A stretch of 36,750 bases of DNA from Verrucomicrobiales bacterium. GTDB taxonomy: Bacteria; Verrucomicrobiota; Verrucomicrobiia; Verrucomicrobiales; V1-33. Location: contig CANHIJ010000031.1 of NCBI GenBank assembly GCA_947460575.1, positions 1 through 36,750 on the forward strand, read 5' to 3'. A program made the translations under genes and the position numbers. The notes under the pieces are model-generated. The model was not told where the DNA came from and made no database searches. It saw only the letters and a list, made by a program, of their open reading frames with translations. This document shows positions 7,601-16,013 of the stretch, piece by piece. Position 1 is the stretch's first letter, and each line of letters opens with the position of its first letter.

Positions 7601-8319
7601 TGGTCTGGTTGGAAGGAGGAAAGGGAAGCTTGGTGCAGGGTGTCCTGGACGAGCTGGCACGGGAGGTGGTCGGCCATTCTAGCTTCTTGGCCGCGCGGGG
7701 GGAGGAGGAGGGCGAGGCCGCCTTTCCATTGGTCGGCGAGGGCGGCGACTTCTTCGTCGGAGGCGATGACTTCGGCGGGGCTCCAGGCATCGTGATCGCT
7801 GAGGGCTTCCCAGGCGACGATGGAGGCGGATTGGGGGTTTCCGGCGGCGGCGCGGGCTTTCCAGGCGGGGTCGGCTTGGTCGGTGGGCTGGAGGTATTGG
7901 CCGACCGGAAAGGCGCCGCCGGTGATTTGGACGGGGAGGAAATAGACGGCGTAGTCCCCAGGGCCGACGCTAGGTTCGAAGAGAATTTCGCCGGAGAGGG
8001 GGGTGCAGGAAAGGGTGATGACGTTGGGGACGGCGGCGCCGGTGGCGAGGGACTGGACGATGATGGCTTTGTTTTGGGGGTCGGCATCGCGGCGGCGCCA
8101 GGGGAGGGAGGCGCGCAGGGCTGGGGCGGCGCGGTCGGCGTGGAGGATGACGCGGTGGGAGCCGAGGGCGCGGTCCCAAGGGGTGGCGGTGGTGGACCAG
8201 CGGGGGGCTGGGGAGGGCCCCGCCTGGGCTGGTCGGGGGGCCGTGCCGAGCGCCAACAGGCTGGCGGCGAGGAAGCGCGCCAAGGGTCGGAGGTGGAAGC
8301 GAAGGAAAGGGATGACCAT
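4612..8319 (-). CDS. Large secreted glycoside-hydrolase-like protein (DUF6067-type)
   Basis: A 1235-residue protein with an N-terminal export signal (basic start, hydrophobic core, AQAG cleavage-like site near residue 33). Residues up to about 620 look like beta-rich accessory domains. A TIM-barrel-like part follows: DYSKYLDSAKSAGANVVNIH near 653 and CDGIYLDDIAYDR near 790, with paired acidic residues as in alpha-galactosidase-like hydrolases, then GLIDLHSWN. This pattern fits the DUF6067 'glycoside hydrolase domain' family. Residues about 1043-1235 (ILFDEDFSAPDLDPLWKL and onward) look like a lectin-like jelly roll. Likely substrate is an extracellular or periplasmic glycan, but which one is not readable. 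It lies on the same strand as the Lrp gene, 106 bases upstream of it, and is divergent from the serine hydrolase at 8468. Confidence 0.72.
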   Translation of the reverse strand: MVIPFLRFHLRPLARFLAASLLALGTAPRPAQAGPSPAPRWSTTATPWDRALGSHRVILHADRAAPALRASLPWRRRDADPQNKAIIVQSLATGAAVPNVITLSCTPLSGEILFEPSVGPGDYAVYFLPVQITGGAFPVGQYLQPTDQADPAWKARAAAGNPQSASIVAWEALSDHDAWSPAEVIASDEEVAALADQWKGGLALLLPPRGQEARMADHLPCQLVQDTLHQASLSSFQPDHHLLQGRPGEHLVFQVLAWSQDRDFPNLEVKVLAARESPSSWLPADQFTCLNTQRTNWKGESSSLALNLPQRRAQALWFSVDLPSQPGRSTYTLSLQDPSSGLTSLLGFTVAAAGPLLPDHGDADPQSLSRLRWLNSTTAIDDEPAKGYPALHVDETARRIRTLGAEITLTENGLPQQITSFYNKAVTRIGDAPTLALLADPGMAFEIDGAAFGPPTFRWTSRSPAAVAWESVQSSPRGRATLTGSLEFDGSLRLDFALEATGAPWPIEDVRLQVPRTPESTPYLLGLNHETGTAPAAPWEWHWDTAHRHQDSVWLGAAHGGLRVQLKADNYVRPGVNIHYARRPLNDPPSWSAHGLGGIRYAQNTLTCFSGKRLLAPDQTLHFGCDLLITPFHPLRTAEQWADRYYHTNSIPADYSKYLDSAKSAGANVVNIHQGNALNPYINYPFLTWAKLRDFTSAAHQKGLRAKYYYTVRELSNWSPEIYAFRSLGDEILMPGQGGGHPWGEEHLGGNYWQAWFEPSVQDVSFLTQPMSRLHNYYIEGLRWLCENAACDGIYLDDIAYDRSIMLRARKVLDRSRPQGGLIDLHSWNEFHAGGAWAHCPNIFMDSMPFVDRLWFGEGHHYSGPPPEHFLVELSGIPFGLMGEMLEGGGNPWFGLVHGMTGRLGWQGDPRPLWRLWDDFGVADSEFIGWWAGSDSPIHPSSPDVKASLWKKGDATLVALANFRDAPQSTTLAIDWKALGLDPAQAKLFAIPIPELKQRPALLDPAAPINLRTHAGAVFILDAKDHPLDAPSAPSALGEILFDEDFSAPDLDPLWKLQASPSARSGARRDAGYVLQSPANLHAFLERPLLPDTGSVSARLWQDGKDAAQQWGPGLALVWPNGKTLRASLRQDGRLAVAPNGREDFPAAITARAPVELTLLWDDRSLRVLAGGPAMGDLTEEIARFPRQDFPGPPASLRVGKMPSDASPSDHADPGPVGFNRIERVQQRRAAPGQP

Positions 8320-8467
8320 GCGTCTGTGCTAGCGGAGGGTCCCGCTGGGGGCAATGAAAAATCCGCAGCGGCGGGTTGGCCTGGATTCGTTCGGAGAGGG
8401 ATTTGCAGGTTTTCGTGGACAGGAGAGGGGGGGCTGGGAGAGAAGGGGGGGGATCCGCTCCATCCTT

Positions 8468-9595
8468 ATGAAAAACTACCTTCTATCCCTAATGTCAGCT
8501 CACCTTGTGCGGGGGGGGATGCTGGGTTTGCTGCTGGTGGGGTCGGCGGCGGGGCAGGGGCGTTTGCCGCGCAGCGCGCCGGAGGCCCAAGGGGTTTCCT
8601 CCGCGGCGGTGCGGGCCTTTGTGGAGGCGGCGGATCGGGAGGTGAAGACGATGCACAGCTTCATGTTGGTGCGGCACGGGCAGGTGGTAGCGGAGGGGTG
8701 GTGGAAGCCGGAGGGTGCGGAGAAGCCGCATGAATTGTGGTCGCTCAGCAAAAGTTTCACCTCCACGGCGGTGGGTCTGGCGCGGGCGGAGGGGAAGTTG
8801 GCTTTGGGAGATCCGGTGCTCAAGTTTTTCCCGGGAAAGGCGCCTGCGGAGGTGTCGGCAAACTTGCGGGCGATGACGCTGCGGGATTTATTGACGATGA
8901 CGGCGGGGCACCAGGAGGAGGCGAAATTTACGGAGGCCGCGCCCTGGGTGGAGACTTTTTTGGCGCATCCGGTGCCGCATGCGCCGGGAACACACTTTCA
9001 GTACAACAGCCCGGCGACCCACCTGTTGTCGGCGATCGTGCGCCAAGTGACGGGGCAGACGGTGTTGGATTATCTAAAGCCGCGCCTGTTTGAGCCCTTG
9101 GGGATCGCTCCTCCGGAGTGGCCGAGCAGCCCTCAGGGCAACACCTTGGGGGGATGGGGTTTGAAGCTGTGCACGGAGGATGTGGCTAAGTTCGGCCAGC
9201 TTTATTTGCAAAAGGGGCAGTGGCAGGGGAAGCAGTTGGTACCGACGGACTGGGTAGAGCAGGCGACCTCGCGCCAGGTGCCTAACGACGCTGGGAAGCA
9301 GCATGCCGCGCAGTCGGACTGGGCCCAGGGGTATGGGTATCAGTTTTGGCGCTGTCGGCACGGGGCGTACCGGGGCGACGGGAAGGATGGGCAGTTTTGT
9401 ATCGTGCTGCCGCAATGGGATGCGGTGGTAGCGATGACGGCGGAGACGGGGGATATGCAGCGGGAGTTGAATGTGGTGTGGGACCATTTGCTGGCGGCCT
9501 TCCAGCCGGAAGCGCTGCCGGAAAATCCGGGAGAAGCGGCGCGGTTGAAGGAGGTGCTGGGCGGCTTGGCGGTGTCCGTTGGGGCGGCCAAGTGA
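8468..9595 (+). CDS. Secreted serine hydrolase, beta-lactamase (class C/AmpC-like) family
   Basis: A 375-residue protein with a signal peptide (hydrophobic stretch at 18-28). The nucleophile motif is S92-L-S-K95 (SLSKSFTS) and the second motif is Y179-N180 (FQYNSPATH). Near the C-terminus, GDGKDGQF sits where the KTG/HxG-like third motif is expected. This is the COG1680 group of esterases, peptidases and 6-aminohexanoate-dimer-type hydrolases rather than a proven beta-lactamase. The ATG at 8468 is preferred over an upstream in-frame ATG at 8354 because it directly precedes the signal peptide. It shares a 148-base divergent intergenic region with the large glycoside-hydrolase-like gene; no clear promoter boxes were recognised there. 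Confidence 0.88.
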   Translation: MKNYLLSLMSAHLVRGGMLGLLLVGSAAGQGRLPRSAPEAQGVSSAAVRAFVEAADREVKTMHSFMLVRHGQVVAEGWWKPEGAEKPHELWSLSKSFTSTAVGLARAEGKLALGDPVLKFFPGKAPAEVSANLRAMTLRDLLTMTAGHQEEAKFTEAAPWVETFLAHPVPHAPGTHFQYNSPATHLLSAIVRQVTGQTVLDYLKPRLFEPLGIAPPEWPSSPQGNTLGGWGLKLCTEDVAKFGQLYLQKGQWQGKQLVPTDWVEQATSRQVPNDAGKQHAAQSDWAQGYGYQFWRCRHGAYRGDGKDGQFCIVLPQWDAVVAMTAETGDMQRELNVVWDHLLAAFQPEALPENPGEAARLKEVLGGLAVSVGAAK

Positions 9596-9644
9596 AGGGG
9601 TAAGTCTCTCGATCTGCGGAGGGGGGCCTTGGGGGCCACGCAAA

Positions 9645-9672
9645 AGGCCGGGCCCTGGGGAGGGACCGGCCT
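9645..9672 (-). terminator. Rho-independent terminator after phosphofructokinase
   Basis: A 7-base perfect inverted repeat (AGGCCGG at 9645-9651, CCGGCCT at 9666-9672). On the - strand it is followed by a short T run (TTTT) and lies just after the stop of the phosphofructokinase gene at 9694. It may also slow transcription arriving from the serine hydrolase on the + strand, but there is no T run in that direction. Confidence 0.65.
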
Positions 9673-9693
9673 GGTGGCTTGGGGAGGGGGAGG

Positions 9694-10770
<1,077 letters not shown>

Positions 10771-10854
10771 GAGTGGGTATAAGGGAAGGTGGAGATGAGG
10801 TTGGTTGTATGGAGAAAAGAGTGAGCTGAAATCTGGCCAAGGGGAAGGGGGATT

Positions 10855-11976
10855 TCAATAGGGCAGGGGCTGGTAGCCGCCGCTGGTGGGAGGGAAGGCG
10901 GGGGGCTGGGGCAAAGCGGGAGCTGGGGCGGGCTGGGGGGGGGCGGGGAGGGCTGGGGGCAGCGGGGCGGGGAGGGCGCCGAGGTACTCGAAGGGTTGGC
11001 CTGGAGGGCTGTTGACGGCGCGCCAATTTTCGTAGCGCTTCCAGCCTTCGGCGAGGAGGCGGGAGGAGGCGGTGAAGCGGTCGGGGGCCCCGAGGGCGAC
11101 GACGGTGAGGCGGTGGGGGATGACCAGGGTGCTGCCGTCGGGGCGCTTGATGACGGTGGCGGGTTTGGGCGCGGTGATGGCGAGGCAGGGACCGGCTAGG
11201 AGGGTGGTGCCGGTTTTGCCGGCGTCGATGCGGTTTTGGCCGATGATTTCGTTGGTGTTGCGAACGCTAATGGTTTGGGAGGTGCCGTTGCGGAGGAAGG
11301 TGATGCGGCGGCTGGCTTGGGAGCTGTAGAAGGTGAAGCCCGGGATGGTGATGGCGTGGTTGAGGAGGCGGGCGACATCGGAGGCGCAGGAGTAGCCGCT
11401 GGCGCCAGGAAGGTCGAGGCCGTGGGGGTTGGCGAACTGGGTTTGGCGGAGGCTGAGGCGGGCGCTGAGGCCGTTCATTTGGGAGACAAAGGCGCTCAGG
11501 GGGGTGCCGCCCAAGCCGACCGCGGAGAGTTTGGCGCCGAAGTGGGTGCCGAGGGTTTCAGCGGCGAAATTGTCGGAGGCCATCATGGCGGCGCAGAGGG
11601 CATCTCTGACGCTGAGGCCATCGCCGGGTTGGAGGCCCAGCGGGCTGGGGACGCCGAGCCCCAAGACGCTGGGGGGGACGACCATGATTTCGTCAATGTT
11701 GGCGGGGGATCCGCGGAGGTAATCGAGGACGACTACCGCGGTGGCGATTTTGGTGAGGCTGGCGACGGGGCGCTTTTGGTCGGGCTGGAAGGAGAGGAGG
11801 ACGCGTCCGTCGTTGGCGTCGGCGACGACGTAGGAGGCCACTCCCGGGTAGACGGGGCCGATGTTGGCCAGGGGGTGGGAGGAGCTGCGCCCGCCAGCCT
11901 GGAGGGCGATGCAGCTTGGGAAAAGGGGCAGGGCGCACAGTCCAGCCAGGAGGCTGAGGAGGGATCGCAAAGTCAT
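10855..11976 (-). CDS. S11-family D-Ala-D-Ala carboxypeptidase-like protein
   Basis: A 373-residue exported protein with all three penicillin-binding motifs: S73-L-T-K76, S134-D-N136 and K254-T-G256. This is the DacA/PBP5-7 group, which trims D-alanine from peptidoglycan peptides in the periplasm. The N-terminus has a hydrophobic signal and a cysteine at 22 (FPSC). That resembles a lipobox, but the proline before Ser is unusual, so lipidation is uncertain. The C-terminal 45 residues are a Pro/Ala-rich tail instead of the usual PBP5 beta domain and amphipathic anchor. The phosphofructokinase gene starts 84 bases downstream on the same strand. The next gene upstream is separated by a strong terminator. 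Confidence 0.88.
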   Translation of the reverse strand: MTLRSLLSLLAGLCALPLFPSCIALQAGGRSSSHPLANIGPVYPGVASYVVADANDGRVLLSFQPDQKRPVASLTKIATAVVVLDYLRGSPANIDEIMVVPPSVLGLGVPSPLGLQPGDGLSVRDALCAAMMASDNFAAETLGTHFGAKLSAVGLGGTPLSAFVSQMNGLSARLSLRQTQFANPHGLDLPGASGYSCASDVARLLNHAITIPGFTFYSSQASRRITFLRNGTSQTISVRNTNEIIGQNRIDAGKTGTTLLAGPCLAITAPKPATVIKRPDGSTLVIPHRLTVVALGAPDRFTASSRLLAEGWKRYENWRAVNSPPGQPFEYLGALPAPLPPALPAPPQPAPAPALPQPPAFPPTSGGYQPLPY

Positions 11977-12074
11977 AGAACGGGAGGCCAGGGAAGGGGA
12001 AGGGTCCCCCTACGCAGGGCAAGCCCCCGGTGCAACGTGGAATGTGCAGCGGCGAGCGGGCAGGGGCGGGGCGC

Positions 12075-12102
12075 AAAAAAGCCCGGCCTGGGGGGGCCGG
12101 GC
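12075..12102 (-). terminator. Rho-independent terminator after TPR gene
   Basis: A perfect 8-base stem (GCCCGGCC at 12081-12088 and GGCCGGGC at 12095-12102). On the - strand it is followed by six T (A run at 12075-12080). It sits 19 bases after the stop codon of the TPR gene and separates it from the carboxypeptidase-like gene. Confidence 0.9.
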
Positions 12103-12120
12103 TCCGTGCGGGCGGGAAGC

Positions 12121-13512
12121 TCAGTAGGAACCTTCGACGCGGATGGCGACGTCGCGGTAGCCGTAGTCGACCTCGTAGATTTGCTTAAAGGCGTCGAGGA
12201 ATTCCTCCTTGCGGCCCATTTTCTCTAGGATATTGCCGAGGACGTAGAGGATTTCCTTTTTGATCCCGTCCATGGTGGGGATTTCACCGACGGCTTCCTG
12301 GAGTTGGCGCACGCCGAGGTCCAGCATATTTTTGGCTTCGTAGCAGCGAGCCAGGGCGAGCATGGCTTTGGTGCGGATGGCGGGGTTGTTTTTGGCGCGC
12401 TGGAGTTCGGGGATGGCCTCGGTGGGGTGTCCGGCGTTGAAGAGGTTGGTGCCGAGTTCGAAGCGCAGCTGGGGGTCGGTGGGGTTGCGCTCGACGCGCT
12501 CGCGGGCGCTGACGACCAATTTTTCGATGCGGGCTTGCTGGAGTTCTTTGAGTTGTTCGCGAGCGGCTTCGGCGGTGTCGGCGGTGGGATCGGCGTCGAT
12601 GGTGGCCTGGAGTTGGGCTAGGGTGGCTTCGTCGAGGCGGTCCTGGGTTTTGTGGACTTTGGTTTCGATGGAAGCGTCGCCGTTGCTGATTTGGAGGGCC
12701 CACTGGAAGTAGGAGAGGGCGCTGGCGTAGTCGTCGAGGCGCTCGTAGAGTTCGCCGATGCGGCGGGAGGTATCGACGTTGTTGGGGTCGGCTTCGTATT
12801 CGGCGCCGAGGTAGGCGAGTTGCTCCATCATTTGCTCCTTGGTGGCGCCGATGCGGTTGAGGTCCTCGAGTTGTTTGGCCTTGTCCTTATTTTTGAGGAG
12901 GTCGCGGAAATTGCCGCCGTCGCCGCCGTCCCACTTTTGTTTATTCATGGAGAGGCGGGCGTTGGCGTTGGTGACGCCGCGGCGGGCTTCTCCGTCGGAG
13001 TTGTCGACTTTGAGAATGTTGTTGAAGACCGCGATGGCTTTTTCGGGGTCGTTGATCTGCATGTAGAAGTCTGCCAGCTTGTGCATGTTCTTCATGTTGG
13101 AAGGGTGACCCTTCATGATCATCTCGAGGCCGAAGGCGGCGGTCTGGGGCATCTTGGCGGCGTTGGCGGCCTCGAAGAGCATTTGATTGGCGGACTGGTT
13201 GAAGGGGTCGGTGGCGAGGATTTCTTCCAAGTCGTAGAGGACGCCTTCAGGGTCGGACTGGGCTTTGGACTTGAGCTTCATGACGGCCAGGCTGGAGGTG
13301 TCGATGAGCTTTTTTTTGCCGGAGTGGGCGAGGGCGGCGGCGGTGCGGAGGGTTTTGCGGCCTTCCAGGAAGCTGGGGACCTCCTTGAGAATGGGGAGGA
13401 GGAGTTGAACGGCGTAGCTGGCGTTCTGCATTTTCACCGAGGCCGCGGCCTTATCGAAGAGGCTGCGGTGGGCGGGAGAAAGGTCGGAGGGGGAGGTGAC
13501 GGCTTCGGACAT
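12121..13512 (-). CDS. Tetratricopeptide-repeat protein
   Basis: A 463-residue soluble protein with no signal peptide, rich in alpha-helix. TPR-like units are visible at ALADFYMQINDPEKAIAVF-type positions: MHKLADFYMQINDPEKAIAV, RRIGELYERLDDYASALSYF, LRFELGTNLFNAGHPTEAIP and ALARCYEAKNMLDLGVRQL. A charged helical stretch around residues 205-240 (NKDKAKQLEDLNRIGATKEQ) may be a linker or coiled coil. TPR proteins are scaffolds, so no enzymatic role is claimed. Similar proteins are, as far as I recall, common in Verrucomicrobiota. It is a single-gene unit closed by the terminator at 12075-12102 and is divergent from ompH. The start is the ATG at 13512. Confidence 0.82.
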   Translation of the reverse strand: MSEAVTSPSDLSPAHRSLFDKAAASVKMQNASYAVQLLLPILKEVPSFLEGRKTLRTAAALAHSGKKKLIDTSSLAVMKLKSKAQSDPEGVLYDLEEILATDPFNQSANQMLFEAANAAKMPQTAAFGLEMIMKGHPSNMKNMHKLADFYMQINDPEKAIAVFNNILKVDNSDGEARRGVTNANARLSMNKQKWDGGDGGNFRDLLKNKDKAKQLEDLNRIGATKEQMMEQLAYLGAEYEADPNNVDTSRRIGELYERLDDYASALSYFQWALQISNGDASIETKVHKTQDRLDEATLAQLQATIDADPTADTAEAAREQLKELQQARIEKLVVSARERVERNPTDPQLRFELGTNLFNAGHPTEAIPELQRAKNNPAIRTKAMLALARCYEAKNMLDLGVRQLQEAVGEIPTMDGIKKEILYVLGNILEKMGRKEEFLDAFKQIYEVDYGYRDVAIRVEGSY

Positions 13513-13702
13513 GGTGGGAGTAAGGGGGAAAGTGGGAAAACAGGGTATTTACCTAAGGGAAAACCGGGGAGGCAACAAACATTTTTTTCTTTAAGTGGAC
13601 CGCGGCGGGGCGGCGGATTTCACCTTGCGCTGGGGGCGGGCGGCTGCTTTGGTCGGGGAGACCCCGCATTAGCGGTTATATTACCCTCGATTGATCTTCA
13701 TT
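13513..13702. promoter_or_regulatory. Divergent intergenic region between TPR gene and ompH
   Basis: A 190-base region from which the TPR gene (-) and ompH (+) are transcribed. A TATATT box at 13677-13682 lies 21 bases before the ompH ATG and could be a -10 element, but no good -35 is seen at the right distance. On the - strand side an A/T-rich patch (about 13567-13592) stands out from the GC-rich surroundings and could serve the TPR gene. No ribosome-binding site is obvious before either start. Confidence 0.35.
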
Positions 13703-14380
13703 ATGACCACCCGCTCTCTGATTCTTGTGGCTTTTGCGGCCGCTGCCCTTAGTTCGGCCCCCCGCGCCTCCGCCCAGGAGATGAAGGTAGGGATTGTGGA
13801 CATGAAGCGAGTCTTCCAGGAGTACTTCAAGACCAAGGACGCGGAGAAGAAGGTGAACGAGGACAAGTCGAAGGCGAAGAAAGAGTTGGACGAGCGGAGC
13901 ACGAAGTACCGGGATTTGATTGGAAAGTGGAACGAGATTGAAAAGGTCTTGAAGGACAAATTGGTCAATGAGGAATTGAAGGCGCAGAAGCAGAAAGAAG
14001 CGCAGGAAATCATTTCGGAGTCGCGGGCCCTGGAGCGGGACATGGAAGAATTTCGGCGCCGCCGGGAGACGCAGCTGCAGGAGCAGGTGATGCGGATGCG
14101 CAAGGGTCTCCTGGAGGACATCAAGACGCGGGTGGAGGAAAAAGCCAAGCGGGACAATTACGATTTGGTGTTCGACAAGAGCGGGATGAGCCCGAGCGGG
14201 GTGCCGTTTTTGCTGCACAGCAAGGATGCGGTCGATTTCAGCGGCGACGTTATCAAGGAGTTGAACAAGAATGCCCCTCCCGAGGCCGCGGCGGAAGCGG
14301 CCCCGGCCGCGGCCCCAGCGCCAGCGGCGGCCCCAGCGGCTCCGGCCCCAGCGGCGGCCCCGGCGAAGCGGGCGAAGTGA
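13703..14380 (+). CDS. ompH: OmpH/Skp-family periplasmic chaperone
   Basis: A 225-residue protein with a clear signal peptide (MTTRSLILVAFAAAALSS, cleavage near ASA-Q). The short MKVGIVDMKRVFQEY block is typical for OmpH/Skp and is followed by a long charged coiled coil (about residues 35-140). A small beta-rich end includes YDLVFDKSG and VPFLLHSKDAVDFSGDVIKELN. Skp-type chaperones hold unfolded outer-membrane proteins in the periplasm. The last 40 residues are an unusual Ala/Pro-rich low-complexity tail. It is followed by lpxD after 37 bases, the common ompH-lpxD order, although bamA is not seen upstream. The ATG at 13703 is used; a TTG at 13691 is in frame but would put extra residues before the signal. 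Confidence 0.9.
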   Translation: MTTRSLILVAFAAAALSSAPRASAQEMKVGIVDMKRVFQEYFKTKDAEKKVNEDKSKAKKELDERSTKYRDLIGKWNEIEKVLKDKLVNEELKAQKQKEAQEIISESRALERDMEEFRRRRETQLQEQVMRMRKGLLEDIKTRVEEKAKRDNYDLVFDKSGMSPSGVPFLLHSKDAVDFSGDVIKELNKNAPPEAAAEAAPAAAPAPAAAPAAPAPAAAPAKRAK

Positions 14381-14417
14381 GCTTTGTTGAGCCCGCCGGA
14401 TTGGCGGCAACCTTAAA

Positions 14418-15461
14418 TTGGCTCCGACCTGCGTGGAGATTACCCTAGCCCAACTGGCTGCCCTGGCCGGGGCGGCGGGCCCTCCGCGCGGGGGGGCACT
14501 GGTCCTGACCGGGTTTGCGGGCTTGAAAGAGGCCGGACCGGGAGACTGCAGTTTTTTTGGCAATGAGCGGTATCTGCCCGACCTGCGGCGCACTCGGGCG
14601 AGCGCGGTGTTGGTGCCGCTGGATTTCGCGGAGGAGGTGCCAGGAGTGGCCCTGCTGCCGGTGGCCAACCCCTCGGCGGCCTTTGCCGAGGTGGTAAAGG
14701 GTTTTTTGCCGCCCCCGCGCGCGTTTTGCCCTGGGGTTCACCCGGCGGCATTGATCGATCCCAGCGCGGTGCTGGATCGGAGCAAAGTCTGCATCAAGGC
14801 CGGAGCCATCGTGGAGGCGGGCGTTGTGATCGGCGACGGGAGCGAGATCGGAGCGGGCTGTTTTCTGGGCGAAGGAAGCCGGGTGGGGCGGGACTGCCTG
14901 CTGCATCCGCGGGCGACCTTATACCATCACACGGTGTTAGGGGATCGAGTTATCCTGCACGCCGGAGTAGTGCTAGGAGCGGACGGATTTGGCTATGAAT
15001 TTGTGGAGGGTCGACACCGCAAGATCGACCAGGTGGGGGTGGTGCAGTTGGACGACGACGTGGAAGTGGGGGCGAACACCACGATTGATCGGGCCCGGTT
15101 TGGCCGGACCTGGATCCGGGAGGGCGCCAAGATCGACAACCAGGTGCAAATTGGGCACAACGTGGTGATTGGTCGGCACTGCGTGGTGGTGGCCCAGGTG
15201 GGGATTGCCGGGAGCACCCAGGTGGGCGACTACACCGTCATCGCGGCGCAGGCCGGGCTGGCGGGCCACCTGGAGATTGGCCCCCAGTTAGTAATCGGGG
15301 CGCGGGCGGGGGTTACCAAATCACTGTTAGGGCCAGGGCACTACATGGGATTTCCCGCGGCGCCAGCTGCGGAGGTGCGCAAGCAATGGGTGCACATCCG
15401 GAAAATCGGCGGCCTACTGCAGCGGGTGGCGGCGCTGGAGAAGCAGGAGTTAGGCAGTTAG
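14418..15461 (+). CDS. lpxD: UDP-3-O-acylglucosamine N-acyltransferase
   Basis: A 347-residue enzyme of lipid A synthesis that transfers a hydroxyacyl chain from acyl carrier protein to the amino group of UDP-3-O-acyl-glucosamine. The N-terminal uridine-binding part (to about residue 100) ends before a left-handed beta-helix of hexapeptide repeats (about 108-310). Key blocks are GADGFGYEF (187-195), ANTTIDRA (219-226) and QIGHNVVIG, in which H247 is the catalytic base. The start is uncertain: TTG at 14418 and GTG at 14433 are both in frame, and the GTG start gives the more usual N-terminus (EITLAQLAALAG). Neither has a clear ribosome-binding site. The stop overlaps the stop of the convergent gene at 15458. 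Confidence 0.94.
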   Translation: MAPTCVEITLAQLAALAGAAGPPRGGALVLTGFAGLKEAGPGDCSFFGNERYLPDLRRTRASAVLVPLDFAEEVPGVALLPVANPSAAFAEVVKGFLPPPRAFCPGVHPAALIDPSAVLDRSKVCIKAGAIVEAGVVIGDGSEIGAGCFLGEGSRVGRDCLLHPRATLYHHTVLGDRVILHAGVVLGADGFGYEFVEGRHRKIDQVGVVQLDDDVEVGANTTIDRARFGRTWIREGAKIDNQVQIGHNVVIGRHCVVVAQVGIAGSTQVGDYTVIAAQAGLAGHLEIGPQLVIGARAGVTKSLLGPGHYMGFPAAPAAEVRKQWVHIRKIGGLLQRVAALEKQELGS

Positions 15462-15988
15462 GTATTTAGGAGGGGGAGTCCGGCGACGAGGAAGTGGACA
15501 AACTGGTCTTGGGTGGCGGTGAGGGTGTGCGCGGTGGCGAGGGCGGAGCGGTCCGGGTTGGGGATGCACACATCGAATTGGAGGCGCCCGGGGTGGCGCG
15601 GGGCGGCGGCCGAGGGGGGGGAGACCGGGCTGGCCTGGCGGATTTTGAAGCAGAAGCGAATGGAAGCGAGGGCGCGGTCCCAGGGGAGGTAGGCGAGGGG
15701 GGAGTCGTAGATGGCGTCGCCGACGGCAAAGGAGAAATTGGCGCCCTGGGTGTAGACGGGTTGAGCGGACGCAGCTCTAACAGTTAATCGGATATCGAGG
15801 GCGCTGTTGAAGCAGGGGGGTAGGTGCATGAACCACGAGGGGTCGGGCTCGAGGGGGTGGCGGAGGAGTTCGAGGTGGCGGGCCTTGCGACTTTTGAGGA
15901 TGGGTTCGGGCGCGGAGGGGTCGGCAGAGGAATCCGCGAGGGTGTTAGAGATGAGTTTGTCGAGGAGGGCGAGCGCGGGGGATTTCAA
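15458..15988 (-). CDS. Hypothetical protein, 176 residues
   Basis: I do not recognise this protein. It begins with a short helical stretch (KSPALALLDKLISNTLA), followed by a mixed region with tryptophans (DPSWFMHL, LPWDRALASIRFCFKI). It ends with a segment rich in beta-type residues (GRLQFDVCIPNPDRSALATA). There is no signal peptide or membrane segment. The start is a TTG at 15988, the only start after an in-frame TAG at 15992-15994 that keeps the well-composed N-terminus. It lies 25 bases downstream of purB and is probably co-transcribed with it. Its stop overlaps that of lpxD on the other strand by 4 bases. Codon use fits the neighbouring - strand genes, which supports it as real. Confidence 0.65.
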   Translation of the reverse strand: MKSPALALLDKLISNTLADSSADPSAPEPILKSRKARHLELLRHPLEPDPSWFMHLPPCFNSALDIRLTVRAASAQPVYTQGANFSFAVGDAIYDSPLAYLPWDRALASIRFCFKIRQASPVSPPSAAAPRHPGRLQFDVCIPNPDRSALATAHTLTATQDQFVHFLVAGLPLLNT

Positions 15989-16013
15989 GGGCTAGGGAGC
16001 GGGCTAGGGAGGG

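Noticed and set aside
8354..8467. Longer start for the serine hydrolase at the ATG at 8354
   Set aside because: The added residues are Arg/Gly-rich and would move the signal peptide away from the N-terminus.
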